Below, piece after piece: positions 16,926 through 25,770 of a stretch of DNA of 29,065 nt. Source of the stretch: Chrysochromulina parva (taxonomy: Eukaryota; Haptophyta; Prymnesiales; Chrysochromulinaceae). The notes beneath the pieces are model-generated. The model was not told the origin of the DNA. It did no database searches and saw only the letters and a list, made by a program, of their open reading frames with translations. Location: the NCBI GenBank assembly GCA_002887195.1, contig PJAB01000350.1, positions 1-29,065 of the forward strand, given 5' to 3'. The translations under genes were made by a program, and so were the position numbers. Position 1 is the first letter of the stretch. Each line of letters starts with the position of its first letter.

Positions 16926-18502
16926 TTAGGAGATGATGCACGCCCGTGACCGGTCTTGCCTGCGCTCGCCGCGGACGGGCACGGTGTTGGCGCGAGACAT
17001 CGGGCGTTGATGGAACTGGGACGCGCTCTTGGTCGTTGCTGTGAATGATCCCGTGGCCGGTGCTGTGATGGTGTGCTGTGTGCCGAAGAAGCTGCCAACC
17101 GTGCTCGAGCGTCGCTCGCGGAAGCTCTTCAACGAGCCGAGGGCCTTCACAGAGCCGATGGCCTTCAAAGAGCCAAAGCTGGCCATAGAGCCCATGCGTG
17201 GCAGGGACGGCGCCGCAACCACCATCGAACGCATGCGGAGGATCATCAAGCGCGTCACGCGCCCACGCGCCACGCGCCCGATGACCGTTGCTGCCTTTCG
17301 CCGCAGCTGTGCCTGCCGGCGCGGCTTCACGCCCTTGGCCATTCGGCCAATGATTGCAGCCGCTTTGCGCCGTTTGCGCATCTTTTGCCACGCGAACTTC
17401 CGGCGGGCGGCGCTCTGCACCTTGATGGCAGCGAGGCGGCACCGCGCAAGGAAGCGGACGGCAGTGAAACGGCGCAGCGCAGTTTGGATGCGCAGGGCGC
17501 GTCCTTGGCGCAAGCGGAAGCGCGATATGTGCACATCAATATCTGTGCGAATGGGGGGGGGGGGAGGCAGAGCGGATGAGCCAACCACGACGGGCGCGAA
17601 GGTGGGCGGAGGGACGCGGAGGAGGAGGGGGGGGTGCAGAGTCTGAAGAGCACGGATCCGTCTGAGCATAATGGGCGGGGCTGTGTGGAGGCTGAAAGCG
17701 TGCGATGGCACATCGCCGTGCGCATCCCCCCGCCCTTTCCGCCGCCGCCCCCGCAGTGCACGCGCGCACCTTCCCAAAGGAGGTCTTCCTCATCCTCCTC
17801 GGCGTTGATCATGTCTTCGGCGCTGACCATATCGTCGCTCTTTGTGGAGCCGGTTTCGTCGCTCGCGTTCTCGTCGAGGAGGGCATGTACGGACACGCGC
17901 TTGCCAAACTTGATGTCGTTCGCAAGGAAGGGCGAGAGCACGTTCTCGCGCGAGAGCGTCGTGGTGGGCTCGAGGGGCAACCCCATGGGCAGCAGAGCCG
18001 CGCAGCAGTCCATCACGTAGTCGAAATCGCGTGTATCGCACGGCATGCCATTGTTCGCCTCGCGCAGCAGGGCGGGCAGATCGCGCAACGCGACCAGCCC
18101 GCTCTCGCCCGCCCGCCGATCAAACGCACCCGCGACGGCGCAGTACATTGAGTACGCCGACACTGTGAGCATGATGAGCTCCGCGCGCACCGTGCCATGA
18201 GGGTCGCCGCGGATGTGCAACGAGTACGTTTTGACCTCCGTAGCATGTATGAGCAGCTGATCGAGCACGTGGGCATGGGGCTCGCCCATCTCCGGTTTGA
18301 GGTGCTGCAGCAGGTGGGAGAGCTCCTCGCGCTCGAGGCGTCCACGACCTGGGCTCCCAAACTTTTCGATCCACGTGGCGACCTGTGCGGCACGAGCGCG
18401 TTGCTGCACCATACGCAGTGCCGCCTTGCGTTGCCGAGCACGGAAGCCCGCTGCTCGGCGCACGGCCACGGCGCCACTGACGCCCATCGCCCCGATAGCC
18501 AT
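16926..18502 (-). CDS. two-exon IQ-motif protein with degenerate EF-hand-like region
   Basis: I join 18502-17770 and 17542-16926 across a 227-base intron (phase 1), giving 449 residues. The frame is open upstream to a TTG at 18589; the first ATG is 18502. Exon 1 starts with a basic helix (RQRKAALRMVQQRARAAQ). It then has two stretches shaped like EF-hand helices with poor loops (FGSPGRGRLEREELSHLL and FDRRAGESGLVALRDL) and an acidic run, NAEEDEEDLLWE, before the splice. Exon 2 is strongly basic with several IQ-like helices (LRIQTALRRF, AIKVQSAARRKF, AAIIGRMAKG, ATVIGRVARG), which in known families bind calmodulin. The tail repeats SLKAIGSVKALGSLKSF and is Ser/Thr-rich. The molecular role is unknown. 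It is transcribed divergently from the RhoGEF gene. Confidence 0.72.
17543..17769 (-). other. intron of the IQ-motif gene
   Basis: Read on the minus strand it is GTGCGC...CATTCGCACAG, 227 bases, phase 1. Twelve consecutive C bases precede the acceptor by about 10 bases. Splicing joins the acidic NAEEDEEDLLWE end to IDVHISRFRLRQG. Without splicing the frame runs on into Pro/Ser/Cys-rich noise. Confidence 0.82.
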
Positions 18503-18718
18503 GCGAACTGTTGCTCGCTCGCAGGACCGCCAACTGGACCGCCCCCTATGGATACGCTCGTGAGACGGTCGGAGCACTCGAGTGAGCAAAAAGGGGTTTC
18601 GAGTCAGTTCGTGAGGCGAAACGCGACGCCTATTTTGTCACTCAGCGGCTGCACGGCCAAACGGGCCGATGCAAGTACCTGTAACTGACCTTCACACCGG
18701 ATCGTAGTCTCCGTTCGA
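18503..18718. promoter_or_regulatory. 216-bp divergent promoter region of IQ gene and RhoGEF gene
   Basis: Head-to-head starts at 18502 (-) and 18719 (+) leave 216 bases for two promoters and 5' UTRs. I can name no core motif. Co-regulation of the two genes is plausible but inferred only from spacing. Confidence 0.45.
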
Positions 18719-21265
18719 ATGTCGACTCCCCGAAGGCGGCTCTCTGCCGTGCACCGGCTCAAACGCGATCTCGAGTCCGTCATCGAGGCCGCCGCAGCTG
18801 CCGCCGCCCATCCGTCTCCCTCAGCCCTCTCAGACCGGTCGAATGCGCCTGAGCTCCGCACGCCGGAGCCGAGCAACGGTCCGGCCGCCACGACCCCACA
18901 GTGCACGCCCAGAGCAGTGCCAATCCTCTCGCCAGCCCTGTTGGTGCCCGCTCCGCCCGTCGCGCCGGTCATAACTCAAACGCCAATGCTCTCCATGACT
19001 TCGGAGGCACCCAAGTCTCGGACGCCGCTCGCGTCAGTGCCCGAGCATGAGCACGGCCACCATCGAGAAGCATCGCGGCTCGTCGCACTCACCGCCGAGC
19101 GCGTGCACACCACGGTGCAGCTCGCGCTGACCCAGCTCTCCTCATCGGACGTGGTCGGCGCTATCGGCACAGCTCCGGCGGGAGCCCGATTGGCGAGCGT
19201 GCAGGCGCGACTGTCGGAGGTCCTCATTGAGCTCGAACACCTCGCTAGCTGTCAGCCGATGGACGCGGCCGTCAGCACCGGATCAGCCTCACCTCTGTCG
19301 TCCACGGCAGCTTGGCGCGCCGATGCCCTCGCGGCCACCGCGACAACAACCCCTCGGCCCGCCACCCGTCCCTCGGGCGCGGCGGCGCCGAGTCCTCCGA
19401 CGCCTTCGTATGGCGAGACGGGCGTAGCTGCCTGCCGGTTGCAGTCTAGCTGGCGAGGCCGCTCCGCTCGCCGAGGGGTGGCCACTTGGCTCGGCGCGCC
19501 CGCGAGCGCCGGCGCTGGCGCAACCGAAGGCGGCGGTTCCGAAGCCGAATGGGCAGGGGCGGGGGCAGGCTCGGCGGCTGCTGCCGGCGCCATGCGCGCG
19601 TCGTCCGCAACGGAGGCAGCGGCCGAGCGCGGCGGACGGCACGTCGGCGGCGTGCCGAGACGGCGCCCCTCGGGTGGTGGACGGACGTTGCACGCGATGC
19701 GGGCGCGCGGTCGGGCGGCTCATGAACTGCTCGCGAGCGAGCGGCAATACTCTGAGCAGCTGCATACGCTCGTGAACGTCTTCCTTCTGCCTCTCGAGCG
19801 TCACGTCCCCCTTGCCGGGCTGCTCGCCCACGTACAAGTGCTGCGCAACCTCTCGCGCATGCTCCTGGCGCAACTGACGGCGGCCGCGTCCATGCCAGTG
19901 CCCCCTTCGGCGGCCGCGGCGGCCACGCTGCTGCAGCTGCTCCCCGCGCACAAGGTCTATGCGACGTACGTGGCGGGCCTGGCACCCGCCCAGCAGGTGC
20001 TCGGTGCGCTCCGGGCGAGCGACGCGAGCGTGCAAGCGCTGCTCACGGCGGCGGAGGAGTCCACGGGAGCGCGGCTGGGCGCGTTGATTCTCGCGCCGCT
20101 GCGCCGGCTTCCAGAGTACGGCATGGCCATGGAGAGGATGCTGTCGCTCACGCCGCTCCAGGCGCCTGAGCGGTCTCAGTTTTGCCGCGCGCTCGGGTCA
20201 GTGCATGAGCTGTGCGAAGTCGTGGAGGCATCTCTTGCCGACCACCGAAGCCGCGCGCGCGTCGCCGAGCTTGCGTCGCAGCTCGCACCCGCGCTCGAGG
20301 CGCACGCCGCCACCTCCGCCGCCGCCGACGGGGGCACAGCGCCGCTCATCGAGGGCCTTGCAGTGCGGCACCGACGTTATGTGAGCGAGGGGCTACTCGA
20401 CGAGCTGTGCGTGGACGAGCCGCGGCCAGCCGTGCGCCGGTATGCGGTGCTCTTCAATGACATCCTGCTGCTGCTCACGCCGGAAGCGGAAGGGACGGCG
20501 AGGCGCGTGCATGAGGTCATCTCCCTGGCCAAGGTGCAGGTGCGCGCGCTGCCTGAGGGGAGTGCCGCCGAAGGGAGTGCGTTTGAGCTCTGGAGCATGG
20601 CGCGCATCTGGCGGTACGCTGCCTCGAGCGAGGCGGCGCGTGCGGAGTGGGTGCAGCTACTACAGCGGCAGGTCCGATGCCTACTTGGCGCCTTCAAGCA
20701 ACGCGGCCAGTCCCTCGCCTTCCTCCCGCAGAACGTGGCGGCTCTGCGCGCCCAGCTACAGGCACTCACGCAGCAGAAGCAGCAGGTGGAGCAGAGGGTA
20801 CTCCAGCTGACGACCCAGCTGTGCACTCTCGACGAGCAGGCGCAGCGTGATTGCATGCGTCTCACGGCGCTCCGCCGCCGCGCACGCCGTAGCAGCGTCG
20901 TAAAGATGAGCGAGCCCGGCCGTCCGACCCCCAGGGGAAGTGTCAGTTGGGCCACACGAGCCACCGCGGCCGCGGCGGCGGCAGCGGCGGCGGTGGGATC
21001 GGTCCCTGCGGCACAGCCGTTGAGAGGCTCGGAGCAGGCGCGAACTGCTGCGACGCCGCCGCCCCGCCTCAGCGCAGTGGAGCTGCACGAGATCGAGGAG
21101 CTCCAAGCCGCACTCAGAGTGAACGAGGCGAGCAAGTCGGAGCTGCAGGCCACGGCGGATGAGTGCGTCGAAACGTTGTTCGAGCTCTGCCATGCCTTGG
21201 AAGTGCTCGACGAGCAGCACAATGATGACTCGCTCCTCCAGTTCATGCTCTTCTCGAGCGCGTGA
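18719..21265 (+). CDS. RhoGEF (DH-PH) with IQ motif and C-terminal coiled coils
   Basis: 848 residues from the ATG at 18719, in one exon. The first 230 residues are Ser/Pro/Ala-rich. An IQ motif, CRLQSSWRGRSARRG (about 239-253), suggests calmodulin binding. The DH domain (about 331-510) starts RAAHELLASERQYSEQL and contains the conserved core LGALILAPLRRLPEYGMAMERML, the counterpart of the L..LIKPVQR.P.YPLLL helix. DH domains load GTP onto Rho/Rac GTPases. A PH domain follows (about 545-655: GLLDELC, RRYAVLFNDILLLL, WVQLLQRQV). A Gln-rich coiled coil (about 670-725), a poly-Ala run and a second helix ending in FELCHALEVLDEQ complete the chain. Its neighbours, an ArfGAP and an IQ protein, share the small-GTPase or calmodulin theme. 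Confidence 0.85.
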   Translation: MSTPRRRLSAVHRLKRDLESVIEAAAAAAAHPSPSALSDRSNAPELRTPEPSNGPAATTPQCTPRAVPILSPALLVPAPPVAPVITQTPMLSMTSEAPKSRTPLASVPEHEHGHHREASRLVALTAERVHTTVQLALTQLSSSDVVGAIGTAPAGARLASVQARLSEVLIELEHLASCQPMDAAVSTGSASPLSSTAAWRADALAATATTTPRPATRPSGAAAPSPPTPSYGETGVAACRLQSSWRGRSARRGVATWLGAPASAGAGATEGGGSEAEWAGAGAGSAAAAGAMRASSATEAAAERGGRHVGGVPRRRPSGGGRTLHAMRARGRAAHELLASERQYSEQLHTLVNVFLLPLERHVPLAGLLAHVQVLRNLSRMLLAQLTAAASMPVPPSAAAAATLLQLLPAHKVYATYVAGLAPAQQVLGALRASDASVQALLTAAEESTGARLGALILAPLRRLPEYGMAMERMLSLTPLQAPERSQFCRALGSVHELCEVVEASLADHRSRARVAELASQLAPALEAHAATSAAADGGTAPLIEGLAVRHRRYVSEGLLDELCVDEPRPAVRRYAVLFNDILLLLTPEAEGTARRVHEVISLAKVQVRALPEGSAAEGSAFELWSMARIWRYAASSEAARAEWVQLLQRQVRCLLGAFKQRGQSLAFLPQNVAALRAQLQALTQQKQQVEQRVLQLTTQLCTLDEQAQRDCMRLTALRRRARRSSVVKMSEPGRPTPRGSVSWATRATAAAAAAAAAVGSVPAAQPLRGSEQARTAATPPPRLSAVELHEIEELQAALRVNEASKSELQATADECVETLFELCHALEVLDEQHNDDSLLQFMLFSSA

Positions 21266-21963
21266 GCATGCGGGTGTGCTGCACGGCCGTTGAGGGAGCT
21301 ACAGTGCAGGGGAGCAGCTTGAGTGCAGATGCGAGGTCATGGCACATGGGAGCAGCTGAGTGCAGATCGACCTCGCTGCACACGTACCATGTTTCTGGAA
21401 GTTTTGTCGGATGCCTGTTCCTGTGCCCGGAAGCCGTAACGATCGGGTAGCGCATTTATTATATAATAGGTCGCGCACCGCCGTGCCAGTTTTTGAAAAC
21501 AAAAAGCCTGTTGTGCAGCGTTGCCGCACACACTTTCGAGATTCGACTTTGCAGATACGAATTACGATGCATCATTTTGCCGGGTACGAGTTACCAGTTC
21601 GAGGTATGTTAGAGGTATGCGACTATGAGAGCAATAGCTTGCCTGCACACAGCTTAAATCATACCCATATTCTACATCCCATGTGGAAACACGCGAAATT
21701 GAGAACCGTCGCGCACCCAACCTTCCAAAGTTGGTTTCAAGTTCCAACACTCTACCGGTACCGGTAAACTCTCTATACTTTTCGACGCCTCACATCGATC
21801 ATCGTCGGAACGTCGCGCCTCTCAGAGACGTGCCGCGACTCGCACGAGGTTGCCACTCTGTCTCATTGATTGGAGAGGACGCAGAACTCACGCTTGTTTG
21901 GCCGAGCGTGAGTAGGGGCTGCTAACAAGAGAGTGCGTTGAACAGCTGTTCTATCTCTCTATC
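21266..21963. other. intergenic region downstream of the RhoGEF gene
   Basis: A direct repeat, gggagcagc(t)tgagtgcagat, occurs twice at about 21313-21368, just after the RhoGEF stop. The rest is less GC-rich than its neighbours, with an AT-rich palindrome attatataat near 21458. Nothing looks coding. Confidence 0.5.
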
Positions 21964-22701
21964 ATGGTTCTCATCCACCTTGACAAACTTGGTCTGGAAC
22001 ACAACAACATTGCTTGCGCCGCATCAGCTCTGAGGAGCAGCTCAGCTTCCTGTCGAGCTGCTGAGTCAGCACTACTGAGTTCCAGCGCAGCTTCCTTCCG
22101 AGCAGCCTCCCGTCTCCCCGCTCGGCAGTCCGTGGCCGTAGTACCATGGATGCCTCAATCCCAGTCTTTCTCTGCAATATGCACGTACGAGAAAGCCGTC
22201 GAGAACGATATCCGAATGGTGATGCGGGACCTCGCCACTTCCCCCAAAGAGCTGCCGCGCGTCGGAAGACTTGCTCCAAAGAAGAAACGCCCGCCATCAT
22301 CGACAATCCTGACCCCCCGCATTCTTGGGATTATCAGCAACGGAGTTGCAAGTGGGCGACCCGGCACCCGTAGCCGCCGCACGGTGCTGGACCAGCTTTT
22401 CCGATCGTCACCCTCCATCCCCGAGGCATACGAGATGGCGACCCAAGTTGCCACGTCGCGCCCACCCAGCCCCGGCGAGCGATACCTCCGAGAGCGGCAG
22501 CTCCGAGTCAGCTCCGCTACGCTCTCGCAGCCGTATAGCTCCTCATGCGCATCGCCCTCGTTCCTCTCATCGCCCTCATCGCCTGCATTGACCTTGTCAC
22601 CAGCGCTGTCAAGCGCATCGACGACCGCCGGCGCTGGTGCTAGCTCATCATCCTGCCTAAACCCCATGGTACAAATGCACCATGTACTTCCAGAGGTATA
22701 G
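21964..22701 (+). CDS. hypothetical Ser/Ala/Pro-rich protein
   Basis: 245 residues from the ATG at 21964; I recognise no family. The N-terminal 60 residues are Ser/Ala-rich. The middle looks more protein-like, with YEKAVENDIRMVMRDLA, a basic APKKKRPPSS that could be a nuclear signal, and VLDQLFRSSPSIPEAYEMATQ. The last 60 residues are Ser/Pro-rich low complexity. An opposite-strand frame (22155-22667) overlaps it and cannot be fully excluded. I prefer the plus strand for its length, its ATG and the composition of its middle part. It could be an exon of a longer gene. Confidence 0.4.
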   Translation: MVLIHLDKLGLEHNNIACAASALRSSSASCRAAESALLSSSAASFRAASRLPARQSVAVVPWMPQSQSFSAICTYEKAVENDIRMVMRDLATSPKELPRVGRLAPKKKRPPSSTILTPRILGIISNGVASGRPGTRSRRTVLDQLFRSSPSIPEAYEMATQVATSRPPSPGERYLRERQLRVSSATLSQPYSSSCASPSFLSSPSSPALTLSPALSSASTTAGAGASSSSCLNPMVQMHHVLPEV

Positions 22702-22873
22702 CGTATGCGCGACCGCGACGGCCGACGCGCGTCCTAGACTCCTAGCTCCGTGGGTCTTTGAAAGACCCCGTACACACTGTCAGTAGTCTTGTCTCGACTT
22801 GAAACAAATACCGATATGCGAGAAGAAAAGTTTGCCGAAGTCCGCAAAAAGTGCACGCAAAAAGCACCCTCAC

Positions 22874-25540
22874 ATGCGTTCGATGTTGAAATTCCTCTTC
22901 GCGCTGCTGCTCACCCTGCTACAAGCGCCGTCAATAGAAGCCAAGAAGAAAAGGAAACGTAGCCGGCATTCCAAAACCGCTAGTGGCAGTTCCAGCTCGC
23001 TCTCCACGTACACGCCGGTGGCACTGGGGATTGGCGTGGGGAGTGAAGGCCGAGAGGCCACACTTGAGGTGCGTCTGCCACCTGCGACGAAGCGAATCTC
23101 CATAGAATCGCCCGTGCAGCTTATGAAACACGTGGGCCACGCGTGGGACACAGTCGTCGCACCACACCAGGCTGGTCTGTCCGATCCGCGTGCCGGCCCC
23201 GTGAGCGCCGAGCTCTCAGCGGACGAGGCGTGGCATCACTACCAGGCCGCCAAGCAGGGTGTCATCGACTCGGCGCGCTTCCTGGTGGCCTTTAGCGTGG
23301 TGCCTTCGCTCCAGCAGGGTGGCGGCGGTAGGCTGCACGCGGCCGCGGCGCGCGGGCTTCTCGACGAGGTTCGGGCACTCCTCGACGCCGATGAGCAGGC
23401 AGTCGACGCCAGGGCGGAGGACGGCATGACACCGCTGCACGCGGCAGCTTCCACCGGGCACGCTGCGATCGTCCGCATGCTTCTCAACGCGGGTGCTGAT
23501 CCGCAGACCACGAGCCGATCTGGCGCCACCGCCCTACACGTGGCAAGCGCGATGGGTCACCTCGAGGCGACGCAAGAGCTGCTGGCGAGTGCTGCGACTC
23601 TCGTGGATGCGACGCACAAGTTTGCACAGTGCACTGCGCTTCATTTTGCGGCCGAGATGGGGCATGTCGGCGTGATACAAGCGCTGTGCACTGCCGGCGC
23701 CGACTCCAATGCGCGCAAGTCGACGGGCGGTACTCCGCTGCACACGGCTGCCGACTGCGACCAGCCACGTGCGGTACTCGCTCTCCTCTCGCCGCCGTGC
23801 AGAGCGAACCATTCAAAGCTGCTCAATGGCGATACGGCACCGCTGTACCTGGCGGCGCAGCGTGGCTTCACGCGCGCCGCGGCCGCGCTGCTCGATGCGG
23901 GAGCCGACGTGAACTTTGAGATGCCACGTGGCGGCTTCTCAACGGCCGTCTCGGTGCCTGGTGCAGCCGAGCCACTGCACGCTGGCGGCTTGTACTCAGC
24001 AAAGAACACGGAGCGAGCCAACGGCGCGACGGCGCTGCACGCGGCCGTCGAGAATGGGCACAGGGCGACCGTTGCGCTGCTGCTCGAGCGCGGAGCGAGG
24101 CAGCTCGCTTCCATGGAAGGCGTCACGCCGCTCGTGCTCGCTCTGCAGTATCGGCATCCAGACATTGCCCTCACGCTCGCGCGGGCGTCGCCGGCTCCCG
24201 ATCTGAACGTGCGCACGCCGCAGGATGGCAGCACAGCTCTCTTTGTGGCCGCCGGTGCAGGGTACACGACCGTCGTGCGCACACTACTCGCGCTCGGCGC
24301 GATCGTCGACCTGGCCAACAAGCACGGAGCGACGCCTCTCTCCCATGCTGCGTTGCGCGGCCAGCGAGGTGTGATCTCGCTGCTGCTCGAGGCGGGGGCT
24401 TCACCTCGGCTCGGGCCGCCGGAGGACGGGGGGGCACTGCACGCGGCATTGCGGGGCGGCGTGCTGCGTGGGCGTGCGCTCGCTGCGGTGGTCGACGCCT
24501 TGTTGGCGCATGGGGCGGAGGCGCGTGCGAAGGATTCGCAAGGCAATGAGGCGCTGCTTGTCGCAGCGAGTTCAGGGGAGCTGGCCACTTGTGCGACCAT
24601 ACTCCACGCGGGCGCGAACGCCTCCGTCTCGTCCCCGGCACCTTGGGCCGTCACCGCTCTCATGCGCGCCGCCGCCAACGGCCACGTGAGCGTCGTCGAG
24701 CTGCTGCTCGCTTCCGGAGCGGAGGCCAACACACGAGCGGGCCCGAGGATGCACGGCGCCACCGCTCTCTACCTTGCAGCGCAGGGGACGCACTCCGCGG
24801 CGGTGGAGGCGTTGTTGCGGTCAGGGGCCGCGGTGGACGCCCCTGTCGACGAGGTACACACCACACCCCTCTTCGCCGCTGCGGAGCGCGGCAGTGCGCT
24901 GACCGTTCGGGTCCTGCTGCGCCACGGCGCAGACATGCGGCGGGCCAACTGGAATGGGCTGAATGCGGCGCACATGGCTGCCGTCCGAGGGCACGTGGAG
25001 GTTCTTGACGTGCTGGCACAGTATGAGTCGCACGGGGAGGAGTGCGCCGAGACAGCGTCGCCCTCAGCAGAAGCTTCTCAAGAAGCTTCGCTGTCGGGGT
25101 GCCGCACGCCACCGTGGGAGATGCGAACGCACGACGGCAGCACAGCACTCATTTTAGTTGCAGCAGGCGACGAAGGGCTTGGCGAGAATCCCTCGCGCCA
25201 GCTTGGAGCGCTTCGATGGCTGCTGGGCCGAGGAGTGGACGTGGAGGCTCGCCGCTCTGACGGCGCCACGGCGCTCGTGGTGGCCACGAAGGCCGGGCAC
25301 GCAAGCGCTGTGCGCCTTTTGCTACGCGAGGCGGGTGCTGCCCACAGCGCAGTTGCCAACGACGCGCGCTCGCCGCTCCTCATTGCCACCGAGAGGGGTG
25401 ACGCAGCTGTCGTCCGCGAGCTGCTCGAGGTCGGAGCAGCACGTGACGCGAAGGCGCTCGACGCTGCTGTGGCGCGACGCGAGCCCGAGCTCCTCGCATT
25501 GCTCTCTGCGGCGGCTTATGGTGCGCACGAGCGCACCTGA
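22874..25540 (+). CDS. ankyrin-repeat protein with N-terminal signal peptide
   Basis: The start is set at the ATG 22874, where MRSMLKFLFALLLTLLQAPSIEA forms a clear signal peptide; the frame extends upstream only to a TTG. The product is 888 residues. A basic run KKKRKRSRH follows the predicted cleavage point. After a 120-residue spacer, ankyrin repeats run from about residue 155 to near the end. There are roughly 18 units, with consensus pieces such as GMTPLHAAASTGH, GATALHVASAMGH and LLLASGAEANTRA. Two spacers rich in Ser/Glu or Gly break the array, near 23935-24010 and 25040-25110. Ankyrin arrays bind proteins and are usually cytosolic, so a secretory leader is unusual. If the leader is an uncleaved anchor, the array would sit on one side of a membrane. 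No enzymatic domain is visible. Confidence 0.85.
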   Translation: MRSMLKFLFALLLTLLQAPSIEAKKKRKRSRHSKTASGSSSSLSTYTPVALGIGVGSEGREATLEVRLPPATKRISIESPVQLMKHVGHAWDTVVAPHQAGLSDPRAGPVSAELSADEAWHHYQAAKQGVIDSARFLVAFSVVPSLQQGGGGRLHAAAARGLLDEVRALLDADEQAVDARAEDGMTPLHAAASTGHAAIVRMLLNAGADPQTTSRSGATALHVASAMGHLEATQELLASAATLVDATHKFAQCTALHFAAEMGHVGVIQALCTAGADSNARKSTGGTPLHTAADCDQPRAVLALLSPPCRANHSKLLNGDTAPLYLAAQRGFTRAAAALLDAGADVNFEMPRGGFSTAVSVPGAAEPLHAGGLYSAKNTERANGATALHAAVENGHRATVALLLERGARQLASMEGVTPLVLALQYRHPDIALTLARASPAPDLNVRTPQDGSTALFVAAGAGYTTVVRTLLALGAIVDLANKHGATPLSHAALRGQRGVISLLLEAGASPRLGPPEDGGALHAALRGGVLRGRALAAVVDALLAHGAEARAKDSQGNEALLVAASSGELATCATILHAGANASVSSPAPWAVTALMRAAANGHVSVVELLLASGAEANTRAGPRMHGATALYLAAQGTHSAAVEALLRSGAAVDAPVDEVHTTPLFAAAERGSALTVRVLLRHGADMRRANWNGLNAAHMAAVRGHVEVLDVLAQYESHGEECAETASPSAEASQEASLSGCRTPPWEMRTHDGSTALILVAAGDEGLGENPSRQLGALRWLLGRGVDVEARRSDGATALVVATKAGHASAVRLLLREAGAAHSAVANDARSPLLIATERGDAAVVRELLEVGAARDAKALDAAVARREPELLALLSAAAYGAHERT

Positions 25541-25770
25541 GGGGCGGCGTGTTCGTACACGTCGAACCTGAAACGCTACTCGTAGAAACCAGAATCTGTT
25601 CCCACGTCCACACACGACACGCACACGAGATTTTAGATTCGTTTCTTATACGTCGCACTATGTACGGCCGACTTCTAACCTCTAACGCGCTCCCGGCCGC
25701 GGCCCGCGCGGGCAGGTGGCCGCTTTACGTTACGTGACGACCATACACCAAGGTATCAGACCATCATGCC

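Noticed and set aside
17327..17769. Direct read-through of the IQ gene exon 1 frame
   Set aside because: It is Pro/Ser/Cys-rich past 17770, whereas splicing to 17542 restores IQ motifs in matching phase.
18711..18720. gttcgaat resembling a tRNA T-loop (B-box)
   Set aside because: No matching T-stem, anticodon arm or acceptor stem around it.
20377..21246. Minus-strand frame opposite the RhoGEF C-terminus
   Set aside because: Ser/Arg/Cys-rich shadow of the PH and coiled-coil coding sequence.
23641..24762. Long minus-strand frame opposite the ankyrin array
   Set aside because: The plus strand encodes regular ankyrin repeats; the reverse reading is Ala/Ser/Pro-rich shadow.
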